From contig CAIRBT010000189.1 in assembly GCA_903876875.1 (NCBI GenBank), positions 1 through 38,430 of the forward strand: a stretch of 38,430 bases of DNA. The letters are read 5' to 3'. Numbering within the stretch: position 1 is the first letter of the stretch; the number at the start of each line of letters is the position of its first letter. Positions 7,828-15,240 of this stretch are shown here, piece after piece. The DNA comes from an uncultured Geobacteraceae bacterium. Its GTDB lineage: Bacteria; Desulfobacterota; Desulfuromonadia; Geobacterales; Pseudopelobacteraceae. A program made the position numbers and the translations under genes. The notes beneath the pieces are model-generated. The model did not search any database, was not told the DNA's origin, and was given only the letters and a program-made list of their open reading frames with translations.

Positions 7828-8604
7828 ATGATATCACGTTACAGTCAGACAATACTCCTTTCACTCATATGCTCTGCCGCCCTGCCGGTCTGGGGGCAAA
7901 ATTACCTCTACACTCCCCAACCTGCACCGACCGGACAACATACCGCTTCGGGAGACAGTATTCTGGTGCAGGAGATCGAAGTAAAAAAAGGCGATTCCCT
8001 CTATAACCTGTCACGTAAATACAGTGGCCATGGCATGTATTACCCCCAGATTTTGTTGTTCAACAAGCTCAAAAAGCCGCAACTGATTCACCCCGGCGAT
8101 ATCATCAGAATACCGGTCGGACAGAAAGATGTAGCCGGAGAAAACGGGGGAGACGACACATCGCGTACGGTTCCGGCGCCAAAAAAATCCGTGGCGCCAT
8201 CGGCGGGCAAACCGGGCACAGCTGCCACGGCACTCCCCTCCGCACTCCCTTCCGACCTGAACCTCCACGAATTGAAGGCGGTTGGCGTACATACGACGGG
8301 TGGCGACCAGAAAAAGAAAAAGCCCGCTGCCGCCAGAAAAGCCACTCCTGCTGAAAGAGGAGTAGAACAGCACACGACACAGACCTCCTCGCTTCATGGT
8401 GCCAAAGGTGGTACCACGGCACTTTCACCGGTTGCTACCGGTCAAAAGAACTTTGAAGAAGCGGTGAAGGCCTATCGTCGTGATGACTGCCGCACCGCCA
8501 TCGACCTGCTGGACCGCTATCTGGCAAGTAACTCCGATTCACCATTGGCGGCAGATGCCACCCTCTATAGGGCTGACTGTTACCTGAAACTTTCCTCACC
8601 GTAA
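7828..8604 (+). CDS. Exported LysM domain protein with C-terminal TPR-like tail
   Basis: The ATG at 7828, just after the previous stop, is preferred. It gives a signal peptide (ISRYSQTILLSLICSAALP, then VWGQ) and has an ACAGG upstream; an in-frame ATG at 7798 would overlap the preceding gene. Of 258 residues, about 48-98 are a LysM domain (VKKGDSLYNLSRKYSG, then PGDIIRIPVG), which binds N-acetylglucosamine-containing polymers such as peptidoglycan. A low-complexity Ala/Pro/Lys linker follows. The last 55 residues form a single TPR/YbgF-like helix pair (EEAVKAYRRDDCRTAIDLL). The protein ends abruptly after YLKLSSP in the second helix, so a natural truncation or old frameshift is possible. The predicted role is an envelope factor tied to peptidoglycan. 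Confidence 0.82.
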   Translation: MISRYSQTILLSLICSAALPVWGQNYLYTPQPAPTGQHTASGDSILVQEIEVKKGDSLYNLSRKYSGHGMYYPQILLFNKLKKPQLIHPGDIIRIPVGQKDVAGENGGDDTSRTVPAPKKSVAPSAGKPGTAATALPSALPSDLNLHELKAVGVHTTGGDQKKKKPAAARKATPAERGVEQHTTQTSSLHGAKGGTTALSPVATGQKNFEEAVKAYRRDDCRTAIDLLDRYLASNSDSPLAADATLYRADCYLKLSSP

Positions 8605-8662
8605 GTTCCGTGCCCATGCCGATTATGTCATTTCCGTTCCATCACCGTGAGGTAGCCACGCC

Positions 8663-9112
8663 ATGAACATTACGCCACTCGATATTCAGCAACAGCAATT
8701 CAAGGTTAAAACATTCCGTGGCCTTGACCCCGACGATGTGGATGCTTTTTTACAAATTGTGGCAGGCGAATTGGAAGGTTTGCTGCGCGATAATAGTCAA
8801 CTCAAGGAACAACAGGTTCGGCAGAACCGTGAGATGCTTGATCTGGCCGAGAAGGAGCGGGAATTACGCGATATGCTGCTCTCGGCTCAGCGGGTGATAG
8901 AAGAACTGAAGTCCAACGCCCGCAAGGAGGCAGAATTGATCGTCTCCGAAGCAGAACTCAAGGGTGAGCGTATTATAGCCGATGCGGAACGGCAATTGGG
9001 CGAGCTTAAATCACGCATTGAAGAGATGCGTCGCGCGAAAATCCAGTTCGAAATGGGTTTTAAAGGCATGCTCGATAGTTTCAGCAAACAACTCGGCAAT
9101 GAGCAGTTCTGA
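8663..9112 (+). CDS. DivIVA domain protein
   Basis: The 149-residue protein begins with the diagnostic DivIVA/GpsB N-terminal segment: ITPLDIQQQQFKVKTFRGLDPDDVDAF appears at residues 3-29, in two helical halves. A long heptad coiled coil follows to the end, with an RKEAELIVSEAELKGERII stretch typical of DivIVA. Such proteins oligomerise at curved membrane (poles, septa) and recruit division or wall-synthesis partners. The ATG at 8663 has GAGG ten bases upstream. The stop overlaps the next gene by 14 bases. Co-occurrence with a DUF167 gene is common in delta-proteobacteria and other bacteria. Here the upstream neighbours are LysM/TPR envelope genes instead of proC or yggT. Confidence 0.9.
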   Translation: MNITPLDIQQQQFKVKTFRGLDPDDVDAFLQIVAGELEGLLRDNSQLKEQQVRQNREMLDLAEKERELRDMLLSAQRVIEELKSNARKEAELIVSEAELKGERIIADAERQLGELKSRIEEMRRAKIQFEMGFKGMLDSFSKQLGNEQF

Positions 9113-9437
9113 GTCGCTTCGCTGGGTGACCTTCTGTGATGATGGTCTTCTGCTCAACGTTTACATTCAGCCCCGTGCCTCAAAAAATCAGCTCTGTGGC
9201 ATTCAGGGCGATGCATTAAAAATACGGCTTACCTCCCCACCGGTTGATGGTGCTGCCAATAAACTCTGTCGTGAGTTTGTTGCCGAACTGTTCAAAACAT
9301 CAAAATCATCGGTGATTATCCTGTCCGGTGAGACTTCGCGTCATAAACGTTTAAAAATAGTGGGTAGTAACGGAGAGTTGCTACGCTCGCAGCTTAGTAC
9401 ATTATTAGAGACCCTGAACATCGGGCATACACACTGA
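9099..9437 (+). CDS. DUF167 (YggU-family) protein
   Basis: The 112-residue product carries the DUF167 signature: VYIQPRASKNQLCGI near residues 21-35, LKIRLTSPPVDGAANKLC at about 39-56, and SSVIILSGETSRHKRLKI further on. This is a small conserved alpha/beta fold of unknown biochemical role. The ATG at 9099 lies inside the end of the divIVA-like gene, so translation is probably coupled. The family is certain and the function unknown. Confidence 0.9.
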   Translation: MSSSESLRWVTFCDDGLLLNVYIQPRASKNQLCGIQGDALKIRLTSPPVDGAANKLCREFVAELFKTSKSSVIILSGETSRHKRLKIVGSNGELLRSQLSTLLETLNIGHTH

Positions 9438-9452
9438 AAGGATACAATTCAC

Positions 9453-9962
9453 ATGGCACAGGCAAAATCAGGGGATAAAGTTACGGTTCACTACACCGGC
9501 ACCCTCGCAGACGGCTCCATCTTCGACAGCTCAGAAGTACAACCAGAGGAGGCGTCACACAGCTGCTCAAGCACAAAAGAGCATTCCGGCAGTTGTGGCT
9601 GCGCTTCAAATGACTGCGCATCCGAACCGTTGGAGTTTGTCATTGGCGGCGGTCAGCTCATTCCAAAGTTTGAAGCGGCGGTCATCGGCCTGGAACCGGG
9701 GCAGAGCGTTACGGTGACAATTGCGGCCGATGATGCCTACGGCCAGCATGCCGAAGAGATGGTGGCCGTCATCGAGCGGAGTGAAATACCGGCTGAAATC
9801 AATCCTGAGCCGGGTCACCAGATGGAGGTCATCCTTGAGGATGGCTCACCGCTGCCGGTGCTGGTCACCGCCGTCACCGATACTACCATTACCCTCGATG
9901 GCAACCACCCGCTGGCCGGACAGGATCTGACCTTTACGATCCGGCTTGTCGAAATACGATAA
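9453..9962 (+). CDS. SlyD-like FKBP peptidyl-prolyl isomerase with Cys/His insert
   Basis: The 169-residue cytoplasmic proline isomerase/chaperone follows the SlyD plan. An FKBP half-domain (VTVHYTGTLADGSIFDSS, 10-27) leads to PLEFVIGGGQLIPKFEAAV, then an insert-in-flap chaperone domain (about 79-139), and ends with the typical NHPLAGQDLTF (151-161). Its oddity is an extra segment at about 29-58, between the two FKBP strands. It is rich in Cys and His (H36, C38, H44, C48, C50, C55) where most homologues pass directly from FDSS to PLEF. SlyD of E. coli binds nickel through a C-terminal His/Cys tail. Here that tail is missing and the insert may serve instead. The ATG follows a GAAAGGA ribosome site. 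Confidence 0.92.
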   Translation: MAQAKSGDKVTVHYTGTLADGSIFDSSEVQPEEASHSCSSTKEHSGSCGCASNDCASEPLEFVIGGGQLIPKFEAAVIGLEPGQSVTVTIAADDAYGQHAEEMVAVIERSEIPAEINPEPGHQMEVILEDGSPLPVLVTAVTDTTITLDGNHPLAGQDLTFTIRLVEIR

Positions 9963-9988
9963 GTTAAGCTGTATACTATTTTCAACAG

Positions 9989-10015
9989 AGGGGCGAGCCG
10001 GTTGGCTTCGCCCCT
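9989..10015 (+). terminator. Terminator of the envelope/FKBP cluster
   Basis: AGGGGCGAGCC (9989-9999) pairs with GGCTTCGCCCCT (10004-10015), with one bulged base and a four-base loop. It is followed by TTGTATTTTGT, a broken U-run. It sits 27 bases after the FKBP stop. It could also receive transcripts from the converging minus-strand operon. Confidence 0.65.
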
Positions 10016-10164
10016 TTGTATTTTGTGCTATCAGGGACTTGGAACTTACTGATATACCATTTTTCATCTCATCTTCAGGCCACCTTTTCCGTCCCTCCAA
10101 TCGTAAAAACCTCAGCGTAGCCACACTCGAAATCGAAATCAACCTCTGTAACGGCTCCCTGCCC

Positions 10165-11400
10165 CTACTTGCCGGTGGCCACCGTCGAACCGGCAGATTG
10201 TACGGAGAACTCCTTGGCATCGGCGGGAACCGCAGCCAGTACCACGACAAACCGTATGGCCTTACCGGGGGGAACCCCCATATTTGCCAGTGAATCACCA
10301 AACTGGTTGGCCATTGCTGCCTCAATTTTATCTAAGGGAAGGCTTTGCAGCTGCTCTGCCGTCAAGGGATTACCACAGTAGGCCATTTTACCAACCACAC
10401 TCTGACCGGCACCCCCAAATACGGTGGCTTTGACCTGCAAGGCGGCACGGGCCCGTGAGTATTCATTCACCGCCTCTCCCGAAATCACCAGTAACTCACC
10501 TGCCACACTGTTTTTTACAAAAGCTGCCGTAACGCCACGAACGCTTATCTTGCCAACCTCAACAGCCGGAACTTCTTTTTGTGCATAGAATGTCGTATAG
10601 CCGAAATAGCCGGCCACCAACAGTACGACTACGGCAATGGTGGCCAGGAGTATGCCAAAGAGTGAACTCTGTTTGCGCCGTGTGGCTATCACCGGCGAAG
10701 GCAACTCCGCATCCCCTCCCGGCGAAAAGGCACCGGCCGGTGACAGGTTCACCTCACCAGCCACTGCTGGCGCAACAATCGGTTCCGAAACAGCCGGAGG
10801 CGGTTCCGTGAATACCGGCGGGGCAACGGGTGGTATCGCAATCTCCTCTGTCTGTCCCCAAACGGTCTCGGGAGGCGGAGCAGTGAAGGCACCTTCCTTC
10901 TCGTCTGGTAAATTAAACAGGAATGGCGCGGGATCCTGAGGGGGGATGGCTTCCCGCTCCCATTCCGAGAAGTCTACGGAGTTGGTTTCGGAGTCGGTAC
11001 CTACAGCGGAGGACGTTACCCGGTGGAACGGATCGGTGGACTGCTCTTCCACGGGAAGCTGCTCACTGCCAAACACAAAATCGGAGAAATCAAAGCCGCC
11101 ATCTGCCGATGACGGTGGCACAGTATCCTGCAAAAACGGCGCTGCAACGGCAGTCGGCTCCGCAGCCCCTGCCGGGACGTCACAGTGCTGCTCGACCGAG
11201 GGTGCCGTCTCCGCGATACCCGCACGGATAAGCGGCGGAACAAAGCCGGCTCTGACAATTTCTGGCCGTTCCTCCGGCATATCCTTCTTTACGGTGAAGA
11301 CATATTTGCACTTTGTGCAGCGTACCCTGACCCCTTTTTCGGTGACCCGTGAGTCGTCAAGCCGAAATTTGGTCTGGCACTTTTCGCATTGGATTACCAT
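10165..11400 (-). CDS. MJ0042 zinc-ribbon / DUF3426 membrane protein
   Basis: The chosen ATG at 11400 has an excellent GAGGAG seven bases upstream and puts the zinc ribbon at the very N-terminus, although the frame opens 14 codons earlier. The zinc knuckles are C5-x2-C8 and C28-x2-C31 (the MJ0042 pattern, with RVRCTKCKYVF). Then comes a long, Pro/Ala-rich acidic linker (about 40-245), one transmembrane helix (about 246-270, LFGILLATIAVVVLLVAGYF) and a DUF3426 domain carrying RGVTAAFVKNSVAGELLVISG and the late PPGKAIRFVVVLA. The layout gives a cytoplasmic metal-binding head and a periplasmic beta domain. These proteins are common in Desulfuromonadales and their function is not established. It is the last gene of the long minus-strand run. 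Confidence 0.88.
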   Translation of the reverse strand: MVIQCEKCQTKFRLDDSRVTEKGVRVRCTKCKYVFTVKKDMPEERPEIVRAGFVPPLIRAGIAETAPSVEQHCDVPAGAAEPTAVAAPFLQDTVPPSSADGGFDFSDFVFGSEQLPVEEQSTDPFHRVTSSAVGTDSETNSVDFSEWEREAIPPQDPAPFLFNLPDEKEGAFTAPPPETVWGQTEEIAIPPVAPPVFTEPPPAVSEPIVAPAVAGEVNLSPAGAFSPGGDAELPSPVIATRRKQSSLFGILLATIAVVVLLVAGYFGYTTFYAQKEVPAVEVGKISVRGVTAAFVKNSVAGELLVISGEAVNEYSRARAALQVKATVFGGAGQSVVGKMAYCGNPLTAEQLQSLPLDKIEAAMANQFGDSLANMGVPPGKAIRFVVVLAAVPADAKEFSVQSAGSTVATGK

Positions 11401-11462
11401 GTACCGCTCCTCGTAGAGGGAAACAGTTTCCGCCATAATCATCGAAACTATATGAAACTACG

Positions 11463-12380
11463 TTACTCTATATCAGAAAGGGGGGGAGGTGTCAATTTTA
11501 AGGATTGTTCGCAGATGCTGCTGATTCTGCACGCAGCGCATTCAGCGATATTTTTGCCATTGCAGCCATCGCTGATGCCGATATGTGCCAGGGCAAAATC
11601 GTACTTGAGCGGGTCATCAGGATCCAGTGCACGGAGGGACGCAGTAATTTCCCGGGCCATACGCCAGTCTGCTGTTTTTCTGCCGGTCAGACCAAGATAG
11701 CGACCGATACGACAGATATGGGTGTCCACCGGTATGACAAGCCGGGCGGGAGAGACCCCCTGCCAGAGCCCCAGATCGACTCCGTCAGCGGGCCTGACTA
11801 ACCAGCGCAGCATCATGCAGAGCCGTTTACAGGCACTCCCCGAAGCCGGTGAAGGGAACAAAAAGGGGAAATAGGAATCCGCAGGTATGGTTTGTCCACC
11901 AAACACAGCACGGTAATCGAGTGACAATGCAGAAGCAGAGTATCGTGCCAGACTACTACCGATGTCATCGTCGTCTTCGGCATACCCTTCGAGAAAAAAT
12001 GCTTGGATGCTTCCGCTCCGCGAAATTATCTGCCGTAAGCCCCAGAGCAGAGCCACAAGATCACGGCTATCATTAAAACGATGCTTGAAACCTCTGAAAT
12101 CCTCCCTGCCCCGCGACGGCGTAAACTGTTCCACGTAGGAGCGGGGGGATTCTCCCAGAGGTGCAAAGAGTGCAGTGAGGCTCCGCAAAATAATCCGCAC
12201 ATTGCCATAGGCGAAGGATGACGCAAGCACGGCGGCTATTTCCTGGTCTAAGGGGTTGGAAAACGTATGGCAGAAGGAGAGTGGATCGTTGGCAAGCCGT
12301 TGTTCCGCACCGACTTGTCGGAGCAGCTCCAGGGAGCTGTACAGACGTTCCCTCCGGCTTCCCGGGGATGGGTCACTCAT
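11463..12380 (-). CDS. TIGR02757 (DUF2400) family protein, HhH-glycosylase-like
   Basis: The 305-residue protein has the conserved N-terminal DPLSFCHTFSNPLDQEIAA segment (about 32-50) of the TIGR02757 family, whose biochemical role is not known to me. The C-terminal half resembles the HhH-GPD/endonuclease III fold: VIPVDTHICRIGRYLGLTGR (215-234) corresponds to the region with the catalytic aspartate (D219). C273-x7-C281-x2-C284-x5-C290 resembles the [4Fe-4S] loop (C-x6-C-x2-C-x5-C). A clear helix-hairpin-helix with catalytic lysine is not visible. The ATG at 12380 lies within the end of the upstream receiver gene (eight-base overlap) and lacks a good ribosome site, so it is probably coupled to that gene. 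Confidence 0.85.
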   Translation of the reverse strand: MSDPSPGSRRERLYSSLELLRQVGAEQRLANDPLSFCHTFSNPLDQEIAAVLASSFAYGNVRIILRSLTALFAPLGESPRSYVEQFTPSRGREDFRGFKHRFNDSRDLVALLWGLRQIISRSGSIQAFFLEGYAEDDDDIGSSLARYSASALSLDYRAVFGGQTIPADSYFPFLFPSPASGSACKRLCMMLRWLVRPADGVDLGLWQGVSPARLVIPVDTHICRIGRYLGLTGRKTADWRMAREITASLRALDPDDPLKYDFALAHIGISDGCNGKNIAECAACRISSICEQSLKLTPPPLSDIE

Positions 12381-12774
12381 GGAGAGTCGATGTATATTTT
12401 TCCAGAATGGCAAGCAGTGCCGCACGGGAGGTCGGCTTGGTGAGAATTTCGTCAAAACCGGCGGAGATAATCCGCTCATGCTCATCATTCATGGCATGGG
12501 CGGTGTAGGCGATAATCGGCACGTGACGTTTTTGATCCTGCACACTCCCTCGAACAGCCCGACAGACCTCCGTACCACTGACATCTTTCATGGCAATATC
12601 AAGCAGCACAAGATCAAGGGCATCGTGATCACCAAGCATACGGGCAATTGCCTCGGTACCGTTTGACGCCTCACTGACAACATAGGGCAAGCCGTTCAGC
12701 ATGGCGGTGATAAGCTTTCGATTGAGTAATTCATCATCGCAAATTAGAATGTTTTTCCGCGCTGTTTCAGTCAT
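12373..12774 (-). CDS. Stand-alone response-regulator receiver
   Basis: The 133-residue CheY-like protein consists only of a receiver domain: acidic pocket D13-D14, phosphoacceptor D59 (LVLLDIAMKD), T91 (AYTAHAM) and K113 (LTKPTS), all canonical. With no output domain it must act through protein contacts. The AYTAHAM-type switch is common in receivers attached to hybrid kinases, and it probably takes phosphate from the GAF kinase encoded just upstream (12974-14359). It has a strong GGGAGAG ribosome site directly after a very stable 16-bp hairpin. It overlaps the following TIGR02757 gene by eight bases. Confidence 0.93.
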   Translation of the reverse strand: MTETARKNILICDDELLNRKLITAMLNGLPYVVSEASNGTEAIARMLGDHDALDLVLLDIAMKDVSGTEVCRAVRGSVQDQKRHVPIIAYTAHAMNDEHERIISAGFDEILTKPTSRAALLAILEKYTSTLHE

Positions 12775-12791
12775 GCCACTCTCCCTTTTTG

Positions 12792-12826
12792 CTCGTTTCT
12801 GTCCGGAGTATCCGGACAGAAACGAG
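12792..12826 (-). promoter_or_regulatory. Perfect 16-bp hairpin in front of the receiver gene
   Basis: CTCGTTTCTGTCCGGA at 12792-12807 and its exact complement at 12811-12826 are separated by only three bases (GTA). In the minus-strand transcript the hairpin ends 17 bases before the ATG at 12774 and abuts the GGGAGAG ribosome site. No U-run follows in the minus direction (CAAAAAGGG), so it is not a textbook intrinsic terminator. It could be a processing or stability element or control translation of the receiver. The central TCCGGA pair recurs at 149-164. Confidence 0.6.
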
Positions 12827-12891
12827 TTGGTTTTCGATTTGGAAAGCGGGGATTTTTTCTCCTGGCAACAAAATCAGGGGGTTGCGCGGAA

Positions 12892-12907
12892 GCGTACAGT
12901 GGTACGC
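12892..12907. repeat. Small dyad GCGTAC-N4-GTACGC
   Basis: A perfect 6-bp inverted repeat around AGTG lies in the 199-base gap between the histidine kinase and receiver genes. Nearby GATTTT (12851-12856) and AAAATC (12870-12875) form another short dyad. The gap is thus unusually rich in small palindromes. None identifies a known element. Confidence 0.3.
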
Positions 12908-12973
12908 CGCACAAGCAAAACCGAAGATTGACGCCACCAGGGGGAAAAAGCACCCTTTCCGGACGGAAACTAG

Positions 12974-14359
12974 CTATACCGGCAACACCACATGAAAGGT
13001 GCTTCCAAGGCCCGAACCATCACTTTCCGCCCATATCATACCGCCATGGAGTTCAAGAAGTTTTCTGGTCAGTGCCAACCCCAGACCGGTTCCTTCAAAG
13101 TCACGGGTTTCCGAATTGTCAACCTGTTCAAAGGGGTTAAAAATACGTTCCAGATCTTCTTTCCTCAGTCCAATTCCTCTATCAGCAACCGTAATGGTGA
13201 AATATTGACCAGATTCGCTGCTCCAGCGAGCCAACTGTTCGCCCCGACTGCCAGGCAGAACACCGTCACAGCCGCGTACTGCAAGGCGCACCGTCCCCCC
13301 TGCAGGCGAGAACTTTATGGCATTGGAAAGAAGATTGTAAATTATCTGTTTCAGTTTTCGTTCATCCACCCGGACCGTAAGCGGAACATTTTCGGAAAAT
13401 TCCGTTTCCAGAGTGACTCCCCGGCGGTGAGCCAGATCTTTGACCATCACCATACTATTGCTAAGAAGTCCCCTGATCGGCACATCGACCAGGGCAAGTC
13501 CCATCTTGTCCGCTTCAATCTTCGATAAATCAAGAATATCATTAATTAATTCAAGGAGATGGCGACTGCTCTGCAACACATACCCCAGATATTCCTCCTG
13601 ACTAGCGTTAAGTGACCCAAAGGTTTTTGACAGCACCACGTCGGTGAAACCGATGGTGGCATTGAGCGGGGTACGCAATTCATGGCTCATGGTAGCCAGA
13701 AACGAGCTTTTGGCGCGATTGGCCTCCTCTGCCAGCCTGCGGGAGCTTTCAAGTTCCCGTGTCCGTTCGTCAACCTTATGCTCCAGATTAACCATGCTGT
13801 CCCGCAGCATGGCATAGAGTGTGGCACTTTCCAAGGCGTATGCCGTATTACCGAGCACAATCGAGAGTGCATTCAACGAGGGGGCGTCAATGGCCAGTTG
13901 GCTCCCGGGCAATATACCGACGAACATTCCGCGAATGCGGGATCGGGTGGTAATGACATGCAATATAAGAGTATGCTCATCTTGGCAGGCTCTGTGTAAT
14001 AACGGGTGATTCTGGTTTATGGCCCAGGCAAAGCTGCCGTCTGCTACTTTTGCGTCAACCTCACGTTCAAGCAGTTCCCGTTCCCCCGGCGGATCACAGA
14101 GCGTCAGCTCAAACTCACAACTGTCAGAATTTTCATAAAATCCCATGCAGGAAAACTTGAGCAGACGCCGAATCTGCTGCACCGTTGCCCTAAGCACTGA
14201 AGCGCAGTCACGCTCCCGATTCAATTCCGCTTGAAAGTCAGCACTCGATGCCAGCATATCAAGGATACTGACATAACGGAGATTACACTCTTCGAGATAG
14301 CGGTTTCTCTCCAGTATCGTGGAAAGTTCCCGTTGCAGGATTTCCGTAACATCAGCCAT
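12974..14359 (-). CDS. GAF-domain sensor histidine kinase
   Basis: The 461-residue protein has no transmembrane helix, so it is predicted to be cytoplasmic. An N-terminal coiled start (1-45) leads into a GAF-like sensory domain (about 46-185). Next come a linker coiled coil, the HisKA domain with phosphoacceptor H226 (FLATMSHELRTPLNATIGF), and a complete HATPase domain: N box NLLSNAIKF (342-350), G1 VADRGIGL, G2 FEGTGLGLAL. All catalytic boxes are intact. It probably phosphorylates the receiver downstream at 12774, from which it is separated by a 199-base gap containing a hairpin. The ATG is preceded by GGAG at ten bases. The ligand of the GAF domain cannot be deduced. Confidence 0.93.
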   Translation of the reverse strand: MADVTEILQRELSTILERNRYLEECNLRYVSILDMLASSADFQAELNRERDCASVLRATVQQIRRLLKFSCMGFYENSDSCEFELTLCDPPGERELLEREVDAKVADGSFAWAINQNHPLLHRACQDEHTLILHVITTRSRIRGMFVGILPGSQLAIDAPSLNALSIVLGNTAYALESATLYAMLRDSMVNLEHKVDERTRELESSRRLAEEANRAKSSFLATMSHELRTPLNATIGFTDVVLSKTFGSLNASQEEYLGYVLQSSRHLLELINDILDLSKIEADKMGLALVDVPIRGLLSNSMVMVKDLAHRRGVTLETEFSENVPLTVRVDERKLKQIIYNLLSNAIKFSPAGGTVRLAVRGCDGVLPGSRGEQLARWSSESGQYFTITVADRGIGLRKEDLERIFNPFEQVDNSETRDFEGTGLGLALTRKLLELHGGMIWAESDGSGLGSTFHVVLPV

Positions 14360-14382
14360 GGACGATCATCTCCAGAGAAAAA

Positions 14383-15240
14383 CTATTTTTTCAATACCAC
14401 CGACAGTGCGTCTGTTAACTGAAGATCAGATTGTTCCAGAACCGTTGCCAGTAAACCGAGAGGAAGATTCAGCCGTTCCCAGGCACCCTCCTCCATATCC
14501 GGAACAAATGGTTCACCACCAAAACCGATCTGCAAGGCATGCCCGATAACGTCAGCAACATGAAGCAGTGAGGCCTCTATCGGGTATTGTTCCGCCCTTC
14601 CAGGGGCATGATGACAGGCTACCGGCTCGGCAATGATAGCCGGAATTTTCCATTGGCGGAGTAATTCCCCCCCCACATCACCATGGTCATACCCGAGCAA
14701 CGTACGCTGCACGGAGTAATGGGATTCTCCCCGCTCCCGACTGAGGCCGATCATCTCACGAACCAACTCCGGTGCTCTGGTACACATGACCAGCTGGCCG
14801 ATGTCATGCAGCATGCCAGCCAGGAAAAATCGCTCCACATTCGGCTCGCGACGACAGGTGGCAAGCACCCGGGCAACCACACCACAGGTAATGCTATGCT
14901 GCCAAAAAGAGGTCATGTTGAGTATGCCATCCGGAATACCACTGAACACACCAATCACGGAAATGGCCAGTGCCATATCACGGAGCTGCTGGGTACCAAT
15001 TATGGTGACTGCCGCAGCAATCGAATCGATTTTGGCATAGTAGCCGAACAGTGGACTATTTGCCAGTCTTAATATCTGGGTGGAAAACCCGGTGTCTTCC
15101 GCTATTATTTTGGTGATTTCAGCAACTGAACTGCGGGGATGATTAATCACCTGGTTCAACCGATCATAAAACAGTGGCAACGAATAGACCACCGCAGCAT
15201 CATTGACAAAGAAATCCAGTGGCGGCCTAGTGGGATTCAT
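14383..15240 (-). CDS. HDOD domain signalling protein
   Basis: The product has 285 residues when started at the ATG at 15240 (MNPTRPPLDFFV), which has AGGAAGG nearby. The frame itself opens 19 codons earlier. The HDOD region covers about 15-215: RLNQVINHPRSSVAEI, then DTGFSTQILRLANSPLFGY, FWQHSITCGVVAR and FFLAGMLHDIGQLVM, the last still resembling an HD phosphohydrolase site. HDOD proteins usually act as regulatory adaptors in chemosensory or two-component networks and not as proven hydrolases. It begins inside the end of the small upstream gene (14-base overlap) and precedes the GAF kinase by 23 bases, so all three probably work in one pathway. Confidence 0.9.
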   Translation of the reverse strand: MNPTRPPLDFFVNDAAVVYSLPLFYDRLNQVINHPRSSVAEITKIIAEDTGFSTQILRLANSPLFGYYAKIDSIAAAVTIIGTQQLRDMALAISVIGVFSGIPDGILNMTSFWQHSITCGVVARVLATCRREPNVERFFLAGMLHDIGQLVMCTRAPELVREMIGLSRERGESHYSVQRTLLGYDHGDVGGELLRQWKIPAIIAEPVACHHAPGRAEQYPIEASLLHVADVIGHALQIGFGGEPFVPDMEEGAWERLNLPLGLLATVLEQSDLQLTDALSVVLKK

